A stretch of 64,000 nt of DNA from the NCBI RefSeq assembly GCF_022919575.1, contig NZ_CP095071.1, forward strand, positions 1,302,001 through 1,366,000, written 5' to 3'. The stretch's first letter is position 1. Each line of letters begins with the position of its first letter. The notes under the pieces were generated by a model. It ran no database searches, was not told where the DNA came from, and saw only the letters and a program-made list of their open reading frames with translations. A program made the position numbers and the translations under genes. Below, one piece after another: positions 56,501 to 64,000 of the stretch. The DNA comes from Gracilibacillus salinarum. GTDB lineage: Bacteria; Bacillota; Bacilli; Bacillales; Amphibacillaceae.

Positions 56501-59500
56501 TACCAATAATGCCTTATCAAAGAAATATAAATACTTTTCCGTTACAGGCTGATTCCAAATAGTTTCAAGTGCTTTTGCATAAAGATCTATTTGTACTTTG
56601 TAACGGTTGTGTAATTTCTGTTCTAATTGATCTGAGTGATCTTCTGTTATCTGATCGGTCTTATAATCTAATAATAACCAGCCATGCTCCGTCTTGATCA
56701 CACAGTCAATAACCCCTTGCAAAAAGATTCTTTCCTGTTGTGCTTCATTCCAATTTGGATATACTTCCTGGGCAGGTAATGTCAAACTAAAAGGAATTTC
56801 ACGTTCTACCTGTTCTGCTTGTACTAACAGTTTTCCAATATCCGTTTGAAAGAATGCCACTATTGCCTCAACGTCTATAACGGACGCTTCATCAGCAGTC
56901 AGTATTTCCTTCGCTTCCAGCTGTGCAATATATTCCGCTAAAGACAAGGCTGTCCAGTCCGAGGATAACGGGATATGCTGCATAACCGTGTGCATCGCAG
57001 TACCAATTTCTGCTCTTGTTAATTTCTCTTCTGACTGCATAAATCGTGGTCGCTTTCGTATCGGCGCACGAAATGGTTCAATGATCTGCTGTGCACTGTA
57101 GTCGTCCTTTACCTCATGCTGACGCTTCATTTCTGTTACAGTCTGTTTCGCACGGTAAAAGACAGAATCCTGATATGGGTATTGATACTCCAATTGACGC
57201 TTCACCTGTTGTGCTTGTTGTTCCTCTTCTAATCCGAGGCCTTGCCACTGGTAAATAGCCTGTTGAATAGCTTCAACCTCTTCCTGATTGCTCTCATCAA
57301 TCGTTTGATACTGACTCTGGTGGATTCGGTCAATTTTCCAGACAGAAAGGTCCTCTGCTATATCACTCGGTACATATAATGGATTGTCTTGTTCCCGAAG
57401 TACTTCTCCACTTTGATGCCTGACAAGACTGGCACCAACCCAATCTAAATAGGACAATGACTCAAGACGGTAATAGGAAGGCAGTACCCAGTCCTGATGA
57501 GACAAGATATTCGCCCATTTCTTTTTCTTCTTTTCAAATGAGTTAACCGTTCCAATCAGTACGACTTTCTCTTTCGCACGGGTCAACGCTACATACAGCA
57601 CACGCATTTCTTCCGCAAGCATTTCACGTTGTATTTGTTTCTTTATCCCATGATAAATTAAAGTCGGATACATGATTCGTTTAACAGGATCAATATATTT
57701 CGAAGCAAAACCAAGTTCTTTGTGCAACAAATACTTCTCCCGAATGTCCTGCTGATTAAACTGCTTATTCGCCGCCCCGACAATTACCAGTGGAAATTCC
57801 AACCCTTTACTTTTGTGAATGGTCATGATACGGACCACATCTTCTTGTTCACCGAGAGCTTTCGCAGCGCCAAGATCATCGCCCTTCTCTTCCATTCGTT
57901 CAATAAATCGTAAGAAACGGAATAACCCCCTAAACGATGTTGCCTCATAACTTTTCGCCCGATCATAAAGTGCTCGTAAGTTCGCCTGTCGTTGACGACC
58001 GCCTGGTATACCTCCGACAAAATCGTAATAGCCGGTTTCTTGGAAAATCTCCCAGATCAACGTGGAAAGAGCCCCTTGTCTCGCTTCTTTCCGCCAATAG
58101 GTTAATTGGGACATAAATCGTTCCAGCGGCGCGTGTTGATTTGCTTTCAGATATGCCTTTAGCGCCTCGTAATAAGGTGCTCCTCTTTTGGCAAGGCGGA
58201 TCTGAGTCAGATCATTTTCATTCAAGCCTACAATCGGCGACTTTAACACAGAAGCTAACGGAATATCTTGTCTTGGATTATCCAGTACTTTCAGCAAGCT
58301 GATCATCACCTGAATTTCGATAGCTTGAAAATACCCGGATGACAACTCTGCATATACAGGGATTCCCTGTTTCTTAAACTCTTCCATAATGGTTGGAGCC
58401 CATGTCATTGAGCGTAACAGAATGACGATATCGCGATATTCTACCTTACGCGGCTGTCCTGTTTGCTTATCCATAATTTCAGTTGCCTCTTCCTCGTTCG
58501 CACCGATCCACTGTTTGATCTTTGTTGCATAGGCACGTGCTTCGAGTTGGGCCTTTTCGAGGTCTTCTTCATTCTCCATTTCCTCATCAGACGGATCACT
58601 TTCCTGCGTTTCCTGGTCTATGACCAACAATTCGGTATCAACATTAGGAAATGGGACGTTCTCATAATCGGTGTTACCATAGATTAATTCGGCATCTTGA
58701 TCATATTCAATGTCACCAACATCAGGATCGAATAGCTGCCTGAAGATGTAATTTGCCGATGTCAAGACTTCTTTTCTGCTTCGGAAATTCCGTGCCAAAT
58801 CGATTCGATAGCCGGGATCATCGTGTTTGGAAAAGCGGTTATATTTTTCAATAAATAGTGCTGGATTAGCATGGCGGAAACGGTAAATACTTTGTTTCAC
58901 ATCTCCTACCATAAACATGTTTCCGTCAGATTGCTGATCAGAAACAAGTGTGAGGATCGTCTCCTGTACAATGTTGGTATCCTGATATTCATCGACCATT
59001 ACCTCGGAATATTTCTGCTGCAGGTCAACTGCTACTGAAGATGCCTCTTGCGATGACTTATCCTTCATTAAAATATCTAATGCAAAATGCTCCAAATCTG
59101 CAAAATCTACTAAGCCTTTTTCTTTTTTTGCTTCCTGGTATCCTGCTTTAAATTGCTTGATCATGTCCGTTAATTTCACAATTGTCGGATAAAGAGCATG
59201 CATATCGGTAATATGCGCCTGTAAACTTCTGGTGAACCAATTTTTCGCAATATTGTCCCACCTTTTCTTTAGTTGATCGCGTAAATCTTTGGCCTGGTCT
59301 CGCTTGGCTTCATCACATTCTACTTTCTTACGGGATAGCGCCTTAAATTTACTTCCAGCAAAAACAGAACGAGCTTCATCCCATGAGATCTGGATCGCTC
59401 CTTTTGCTTGCTGGATCATTTCTTTATCCGCATCAATCGCTTCGGCATACTGATAAGGTCCATCACTTGCTCTTGTGATATCAAGCGCCTGATCTGCCAG

Positions 59501-60196
59501 CATTTCCATTACATTCAGCTGTTCAATCACTTCTTGTTTCAGCAATTGAAGCCAAGGAATCTCCTCCTCATTCGTCTCTGGATCTACTTGATAAATAGTT
59601 GCCATTTGATCAAGCCAGTCATCTGGACTTGGATGCTGGATCGAAAATTCATACATTTTTAAAATGAGTGATTCTACTTCTAAATCGTTTCGATCATTAC
59701 TAAATCGGTCAACAACGGAGAAAAAGGCAGCTTGTTGTTCTTCATCTTCTTCCCCATACCACGATTCAAAAAGTTCTTCCAGTACATCTTGACGGATCAG
59801 ATCAGCTTCCATATTGTCTGCAATCCGGAAGTTGGGATCAATGTCAATTTGATAGGCATACTTACGGACTAAATCCATACAAAAGGCGTGTAAGGTCGAG
59901 ATCGACGCGCTCTGCAGTAATGATAATTGTTTTTTCAGATGTGTGGAACGCGGATTTTCTTCTAATGACGCTTCAATGGCAGCACCAATTCGATTACGCA
60001 TTTCCTGTGCTGCCGCATTTGTAAAGGTAACGACTAACAGCGTATCAATATCGACCGGTTTCTCTTCGTGCAACAGCTTTTGAATAATGCGTTCGACCAA
60101 TACCGCTGTTTTTCCCGATCCTGCCGCTGCTGCCACTAGAATATTCTTACCGGATTGGTAGATAGCATCTTCTTGTTCTTTTGTCCATTGCGGCAT
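56492..60196 (-). CDS. addA: ATP-dependent helicase/nuclease subunit AddA
   Basis: 1234 aa. UvrD-type helicase: Walker A AAAAGSGKT (22-30), motif II VMVDEYQDTN, motif III GDVKQSIYRFRHA, motif IV-V region MTIHKSKGLEFPLV, motif VI RVLYVALTRAKEK. The C-terminal RecB-type nuclease has GTAMHTVMQHI and LLLDYKTDQI with the catalytic D/K. With AddB it processes double-strand ends to 3' overhangs at Chi. It starts at the addB stop (TAATG overlap). Confidence 0.97.
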   Translation of the reverse strand: MPQWTKEQEDAIYQSGKNILVAAAAGSGKTAVLVERIIQKLLHEEKPVDIDTLLVVTFTNAAAQEMRNRIGAAIEASLEENPRSTHLKKQLSLLQSASISTLHAFCMDLVRKYAYQIDIDPNFRIADNMEADLIRQDVLEELFESWYGEEDEEQQAAFFSVVDRFSNDRNDLEVESLILKMYEFSIQHPSPDDWLDQMATIYQVDPETNEEEIPWLQLLKQEVIEQLNVMEMLADQALDITRASDGPYQYAEAIDADKEMIQQAKGAIQISWDEARSVFAGSKFKALSRKKVECDEAKRDQAKDLRDQLKKRWDNIAKNWFTRSLQAHITDMHALYPTIVKLTDMIKQFKAGYQEAKKEKGLVDFADLEHFALDILMKDKSSQEASSVAVDLQQKYSEVMVDEYQDTNIVQETILTLVSDQQSDGNMFMVGDVKQSIYRFRHANPALFIEKYNRFSKHDDPGYRIDLARNFRSRKEVLTSANYIFRQLFDPDVGDIEYDQDAELIYGNTDYENVPFPNVDTELLVIDQETQESDPSDEEMENEEDLEKAQLEARAYATKIKQWIGANEEEATEIMDKQTGQPRKVEYRDIVILLRSMTWAPTIMEEFKKQGIPVYAELSSGYFQAIEIQVMISLLKVLDNPRQDIPLASVLKSPIVGLNENDLTQIRLAKRGAPYYEALKAYLKANQHAPLERFMSQLTYWRKEARQGALSTLIWEIFQETGYYDFVGGIPGGRQRQANLRALYDRAKSYEATSFRGLFRFLRFIERMEEKGDDLGAAKALGEQEDVVRIMTIHKSKGLEFPLVIVGAANKQFNQQDIREKYLLHKELGFASKYIDPVKRIMYPTLIYHGIKKQIQREMLAEEMRVLYVALTRAKEKVVLIGTVNSFEKKKKKWANILSHQDWVLPSYYRLESLSYLDWVGASLVRHQSGEVLREQDNPLYVPSDIAEDLSVWKIDRIHQSQYQTIDESNQEEVEAIQQAIYQWQGLGLEEEQQAQQVKRQLEYQYPYQDSVFYRAKQTVTEMKRQHEVKDDYSAQQIIEPFRAPIRKRPRFMQSEEKLTRAEIGTAMHTVMQHIPLSSDWTALSLAEYIAQLEAKEILTADEASVIDVEAIVAFFQTDIGKLLVQAEQVEREIPFSLTLPAQEVYPNWNEAQQERIFLQGVIDCVIKTEHGWLLLDYKTDQITEDHSDQLEQKLHNRYKVQIDLYAKALETIWNQPVTEKYLYFFDKALLVHA

Positions 60197-63100
60197 TATG
60201 CTTCACCCCGCTTGATTGCTTCGATTACTTCTTCGTCTTTCATTTCTTTTAATTTACGATAATTATTTTCAGCAAGTGTCGGATCAAATTGGCAGACAGA
60301 ACGGAAATCACAGAACGTACAGGCTGTTAATTGCTGTTGCTGGAACGGATTAAGGTCTACTTTTCCTTCTGTAATCGCAAGGCCGGCATTCTCCATTAAC
60401 CGGTGAATATAGCCTTGCAGTTCGTTAAAAACATTTTGCTCTGCTACTTGTGAACCTTTATAAAAGGACCCTGTTTTACTGAAGCCAGCAGGAATAATAT
60501 TACTTCGACCATAATCTAATGTAGTATCCATCATCCGGACAACCTCTTCCTGGTCGACCATCAGACCTTTCATTTTGAACTTCTTGAAGATTTCTTGTTC
60601 AATTTTGTCTTCCGATAAAAAGTCGTCTGCTGAAATCATCGGATTATGCACGTGGAAATAGAGCACCCCTGCTGGTGAGGCCGGATGTCCAAGCCAGCCC
60701 TCTGCGTTTTGCAATACGACATCTAAGTAAGCCAGCATCTGTAATGCAAGTCCATAATACACTTCCGTTAGATTTAACCCTTTTGCACTGGATTTATAAT
60801 CTATTATTCGTAAATATAACTGTTCATTTTCAAATGCTTGATCAACCCGGTCGATACGTCCACGTAACAATAACGTATGATCGTTCGGTAACGGAACCGT
60901 TAATGGCTGCAATTGATCCGGATAACCAAAACCAACTTCCAAGCCTACCGGGGCAAAGTGTGTCTTACGCGCTTGTTCGCTTAATATAAAGGTTGCTCTT
61001 GCAATGACACTTTCTAATTTCTTTTGGATATATTGATAACGATTGGAACTGTGCAGAATCTGATGCTGCAACACATTCGCCAGTTCACCTACCGCTCGAT
61101 TTGCATACTTCCTGGCATCCAGATCATAAACATCTGCAAATTGCCTGCCTTCTTTCTGAATCCATTCGGTAATTTGTTTTAACGCTTCATGGAATAATTG
61201 ACCGATATCGGGTGCATCCAGTTTGTAGGTTGGACGATCTTCCAATCCTAAGCTGTACCTGGCAAAATGCTGATAGGAACAACGATGATACATTTCCAGT
61301 CTCGATACACTTGCGTTGATTTCTTTCTCATACAATGCTTGTACCGTATCCTTATCCAGATCCACTGGTTTATTTTGATAAAACAAGCTCTTTAATACTT
61401 GCTGATGAATCTGCTGCTTGTCCGAATGTTCAATAAACCAATTCAACACATATTCCCAAATTGAATCGATCGGATAACCTCTCAGCTTTCTTGCCAATTG
61501 TGCTGTCAACGCACCTCGTGTTTTGTTGGGTGTCGTGACAAAGCGATTGGCGTCTGTCATTTCCTCCGGATCCTGCAAGAATAATCGACTTTGCTGATGA
61601 GGAAATAATTCTTCCATTCTTTTTATCAAAGAGGAAGCTGCCTTTTGGTTTCCTTCTTCATTACTGATTGGATAACTGATCCATAAGTTATCCGCTGGCA
61701 AGGTAAAGGCTAAATAGACGTAGAACCAATCATCCAGTAACTGACGTTTACTACCTTCCGCCAGCTTTAAACCATGTGTTTGTAACACTGATCGCTCTTC
61801 CTCTGTAATCAGTCCATCGCCACCCGGTTTCATTGGCCAGGTTCCTTCATTAACACCTAACAGGAAAGCTGTTTTAATACCATGCATTCTCGATCTGTCA
61901 ATGGAACCAACTACAACGTGATCAATACTAGGAGGCACATGTGAAAACCGCAAGGCATCGAACCCTGATTCTAATACATTGCGGAAGGTGGAGAGTGACA
62001 TTTCCTCTTCACCCGCTACTTCTGTTATTTCTTCTAACAACTGAATGACCGCATCCCATACCTGGTCCTGTTCACGGCCTTTCTCTACCCGTCCTTGATT
62101 ATCGAAATCTTCCCGCATCTGTTCTAATTGCGCCGGTGCACCAATCGATTCAAGCCACTCGAATAAGGCAATTGTTTTTTGACGGATCGTTGGTAATGTC
62201 CGCAGCTTTGTGTCAATATCCGCCAGTGCCTCTGCAATTTTATCCCGATAATGATTGATGCGTTTTTGGGCTACTAATTCCCGATCTGTCTGGGTAGATT
62301 GGTCAAACCCTCTGAATCGCTGAAAAATCCAGTCTTTATCTGATAACCATCTGCTTCTGCCCCGGACACCATATTCCAGTACATAATTTTCCAACTCATC
62401 AATGGCTTCCTGATCCAAACGGAATTCTCCGGCTCCTCTTGGAATAAAACCAGCTTTTAACAGTCGAAAAACGGCATCATAACGCCAATTCCCTTCCACT
62501 ACATCTAATAATGAGCGAACGGTCTCAATGAGAGGATGGTTCAGCATCGTACGCTTCTCATCAACGAAAATCGGTATTTGATAATCTTGAAAAACGGTTG
62601 TAATTAAATCATGGTACACATCCGGTTCGCGAATTAAAATAGCCAAGTCACGATAACGATAGCCCTGATCTCTTACTAATCGGACAATTTCCTGAGCAGT
62701 TCCCTCTACTTCTGCACGTGGATGTACTGCTTCTGCAATACGAACTGGCGCTTGATCAGAAAAAGGTTGTACAGGCCTGCTGTCAAAATGATGATCCAAA
62801 TGAAGAAAAGCATCTTTCTCCCCACCATGCTGATCTGCATACTCTATTTCCGTCGCGACCGATGCTTGTTCAGCTAATTGTTGTAACTGATAATAGGTTT
62901 CTTTCGTTTGGTAGAATAAGTCTAATGGCGTCACGTCGTTGTTCAGTTCATTCAGTGTTAACGTAACTGTCACGTTTTTCGCTTTTTTGATCATTACATC
63001 GATTACAAGCAGCTCTTGCGGTGTAAACTGATGAAAACCGTCAATATACACCGTCGTATTCTCAAGAAAGTCCGTGTCTTCAAGTTTCTCTATTAATTGC

Positions 63101-63666
63101 TGCAGCTGATCCTCGCTATCCATATAATGCCCTGCCAATGCATGCTGAAGACTCTGATAAATATATAATAAGTCATCTAATTTATGATGTAATGCTACTT
63201 CGCTGACCGTTTTATGCTGGAAACGATCCATTTCACCTAATTGTGCCGTAATCAGATCCGGTGTCACACAATATCGTTTGAATTCGGTGATCATTTCCTC
63301 TAACTGTTCAATAAAACCTTGCTTTTCAATTGCTTTTTGAAAGACTTTCCAATCATCCGTCCGCTCTTCGACAATCTTTCTCAGCATCATTTGCATCCCA
63401 GTGGATGTAATATATTTCTTGGTTGCACCACCTGTCAGCTGCATAACACGCCACGCTAATCGTGAAAAGCTGTAAACCTGTGCACGAATCGAACCATTTA
63501 CATCGTCACCGTTTAAAAGCGCATATTCTTGTTGGAATGTCATTTGATCTGGGACTAAATAAATAATGGAAGGACCTTGGGGATCTTGCCTGAGTTCTTG
63601 CCTGATCTCTTGTAAACATTGCTCGCTTTTATTCACTGTCGCACTACCCATTAAAAATCGCAACAA
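60196..63666 (-). CDS. addB: ATP-dependent nuclease subunit AddB
   Basis: 1156 aa from TTG 63666 (AGGTG 7 nt upstream). The pseudo-helicase N-terminal region begins LRFLMGSATVNKS where a Walker A (GxxGxGKT) is expected; the motif is not intact. The RecB-type nuclease has IIDYKSSAKGLNL, and the Fe-S staple cysteines are in YHRCSYQHF and CTFCDFRSVCQFD. It provides Chi recognition and the second nuclease. First gene of addBA. Confidence 0.96.
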   Translation of the reverse strand: MLRFLMGSATVNKSEQCLQEIRQELRQDPQGPSIIYLVPDQMTFQQEYALLNGDDVNGSIRAQVYSFSRLAWRVMQLTGGATKKYITSTGMQMMLRKIVEERTDDWKVFQKAIEKQGFIEQLEEMITEFKRYCVTPDLITAQLGEMDRFQHKTVSEVALHHKLDDLLYIYQSLQHALAGHYMDSEDQLQQLIEKLEDTDFLENTTVYIDGFHQFTPQELLVIDVMIKKAKNVTVTLTLNELNNDVTPLDLFYQTKETYYQLQQLAEQASVATEIEYADQHGGEKDAFLHLDHHFDSRPVQPFSDQAPVRIAEAVHPRAEVEGTAQEIVRLVRDQGYRYRDLAILIREPDVYHDLITTVFQDYQIPIFVDEKRTMLNHPLIETVRSLLDVVEGNWRYDAVFRLLKAGFIPRGAGEFRLDQEAIDELENYVLEYGVRGRSRWLSDKDWIFQRFRGFDQSTQTDRELVAQKRINHYRDKIAEALADIDTKLRTLPTIRQKTIALFEWLESIGAPAQLEQMREDFDNQGRVEKGREQDQVWDAVIQLLEEITEVAGEEEMSLSTFRNVLESGFDALRFSHVPPSIDHVVVGSIDRSRMHGIKTAFLLGVNEGTWPMKPGGDGLITEEERSVLQTHGLKLAEGSKRQLLDDWFYVYLAFTLPADNLWISYPISNEEGNQKAASSLIKRMEELFPHQQSRLFLQDPEEMTDANRFVTTPNKTRGALTAQLARKLRGYPIDSIWEYVLNWFIEHSDKQQIHQQVLKSLFYQNKPVDLDKDTVQALYEKEINASVSRLEMYHRCSYQHFARYSLGLEDRPTYKLDAPDIGQLFHEALKQITEWIQKEGRQFADVYDLDARKYANRAVGELANVLQHQILHSSNRYQYIQKKLESVIARATFILSEQARKTHFAPVGLEVGFGYPDQLQPLTVPLPNDHTLLLRGRIDRVDQAFENEQLYLRIIDYKSSAKGLNLTEVYYGLALQMLAYLDVVLQNAEGWLGHPASPAGVLYFHVHNPMISADDFLSEDKIEQEIFKKFKMKGLMVDQEEVVRMMDTTLDYGRSNIIPAGFSKTGSFYKGSQVAEQNVFNELQGYIHRLMENAGLAITEGKVDLNPFQQQQLTACTFCDFRSVCQFDPTLAENNYRKLKEMKDEEVIEAIKRGEA

Positions 63667-63809
63667 CAGAAAACACCTACTTTCTTACACGTCTGATATT
63701 CTATTACTTATTATAGCAAACGAATGTTCTATGGTAAAGGAAAGTGATGAAAGAAATACTATGTAAATATTAGATTATGGGAAAGCTCAATAGAAAGGCT
63801 AATCCGGCA

Positions 63810-63840
63810 ACTGGTGTCATCACCAGCTTTTCTTTTTTTT
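63810..63840 (+). terminator. Plus-strand terminator without an evident gene
   Basis: CTGGTG and CACCAG around TCAT, followed by CTTTTCTTTTTTTT. No plus-strand gene precedes it within the 140 bp back to addB. Confidence 0.55.
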
Positions 63841-63841
63841 G

Positions 63842-63976
63842 CTAGGGGGAGACGAAGCTGGCGATCGTATTTAACGCGAGAAAACTGGTGATAAAAGAGG
63901 TATGATGAAAAATAACGGTCGCCATACCAAGTAAAAGAACTGCATTGACCATACTGAGCAAATGAAAGTTTCCCAT
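63842..63976 (-). CDS. Possible 44-aa hydrophobic protein
   Basis: ORF from ATG 63976 with AGGAG about 9 nt upstream and a stop just before it in frame. The product (MGNFHLLSMVNAVLLLGMATV, then a second hydrophobic half) is one or two membrane helices. No family recognised. It lies upstream of addB on the same strand. Confidence 0.4.
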   Translation of the reverse strand: MGNFHLLSMVNAVLLLGMATVIFHHTSFITSFLALNTIASFVSP

Positions 63977-64000
63977 TACCTCGCGCTCCTCGCCTATTTA

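Overview
The window is a low-GC stretch of a spore-forming Bacillaceae chromosome. Gene order closely follows parts of the Bacillus subtilis map: the yjb region (yjbQ-prpE-yjbO-nadK-yjbM-yjbK-yjbI-yjbH-pepF-coiA-mecA-spx-yjbC-opp-trpS-yjbA), fabF-fabH-med, the yit genes (yitW, V, U, T and a DegV/YitS-like gene), asnO-yisL, the six-gene gerP spore-coat operon and addAB. The repeat content and protein divergence suggest a halophilic/alkaliphilic relative (Gracilibacillus/Oceanobacillus-type) rather than Bacillus itself; this placement is an inference.

Layout. 1-1.8 kb: the start of a DCC (DUF393) gene on the minus strand, then a long repeat element (E1) carrying a decayed group II intron. 1.8-7.5 kb: cation antiporter and mgtE, RodA-like polymerase, prpE. 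8.3-16.3 kb: pseudouridine synthase, NAD kinase, small alarmone synthetase, CYTH protein, truncated globin, the YjbH adaptor, PepF and CoiA. 16.4-22.6 kb: an MFS pump, MecA, Spx, a GNAT protein and a secreted glycosidase-like protein. 23-29 kb: the oppABCDF oligopeptide importer. 29-37.5 kb: a DUF3899 gene with a probable frameshift, T-box-controlled trpS, yjbA, FapR-controlled fabH-fabF, med, yjzD and uppP. 38.4-47 kb: the yitW/V/U region, small genes, an Nfu_N protein, yitT, degV, an SDR and a MATE pump. 47.7-54.4 kb: a GH13-like membrane protein lacking its catalytic residues, asnO, yisL and a DUF418 protein. 54.6-63.7 kb: gerPA-F from a recognisable sigma-K promoter, then addB-addA.

Functional links. 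Spx, its ClpXP adaptor YjbH and the ClpC adaptor MecA lie close together with Med and CoiA, giving a stress/competence proteolysis neighbourhood. YjbM (ppGpp synthesis) and NAD kinase are tightly coupled. FabH/FabF carry a FapR operator.

The most unusual content is intergenic. Seven copies (E1-E7) of a roughly 0.25-0.7 kb non-coding element, plus one decayed remnant, are bounded by about 20-27 bp inverted repeats and contain two large clamped hairpin modules. Comparing copies shows that in E1 and E7 the whole interior is inverted relative to the same outer flanks seen in E2, E5 and E6. These therefore behave as invertible, or reversibly inserted, cassettes. No recombinase gene lies in the window. 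A second small repeat family (R2, about 150 bp, two hairpins) sits 30-45 nt upstream of three unrelated minus-strand genes.
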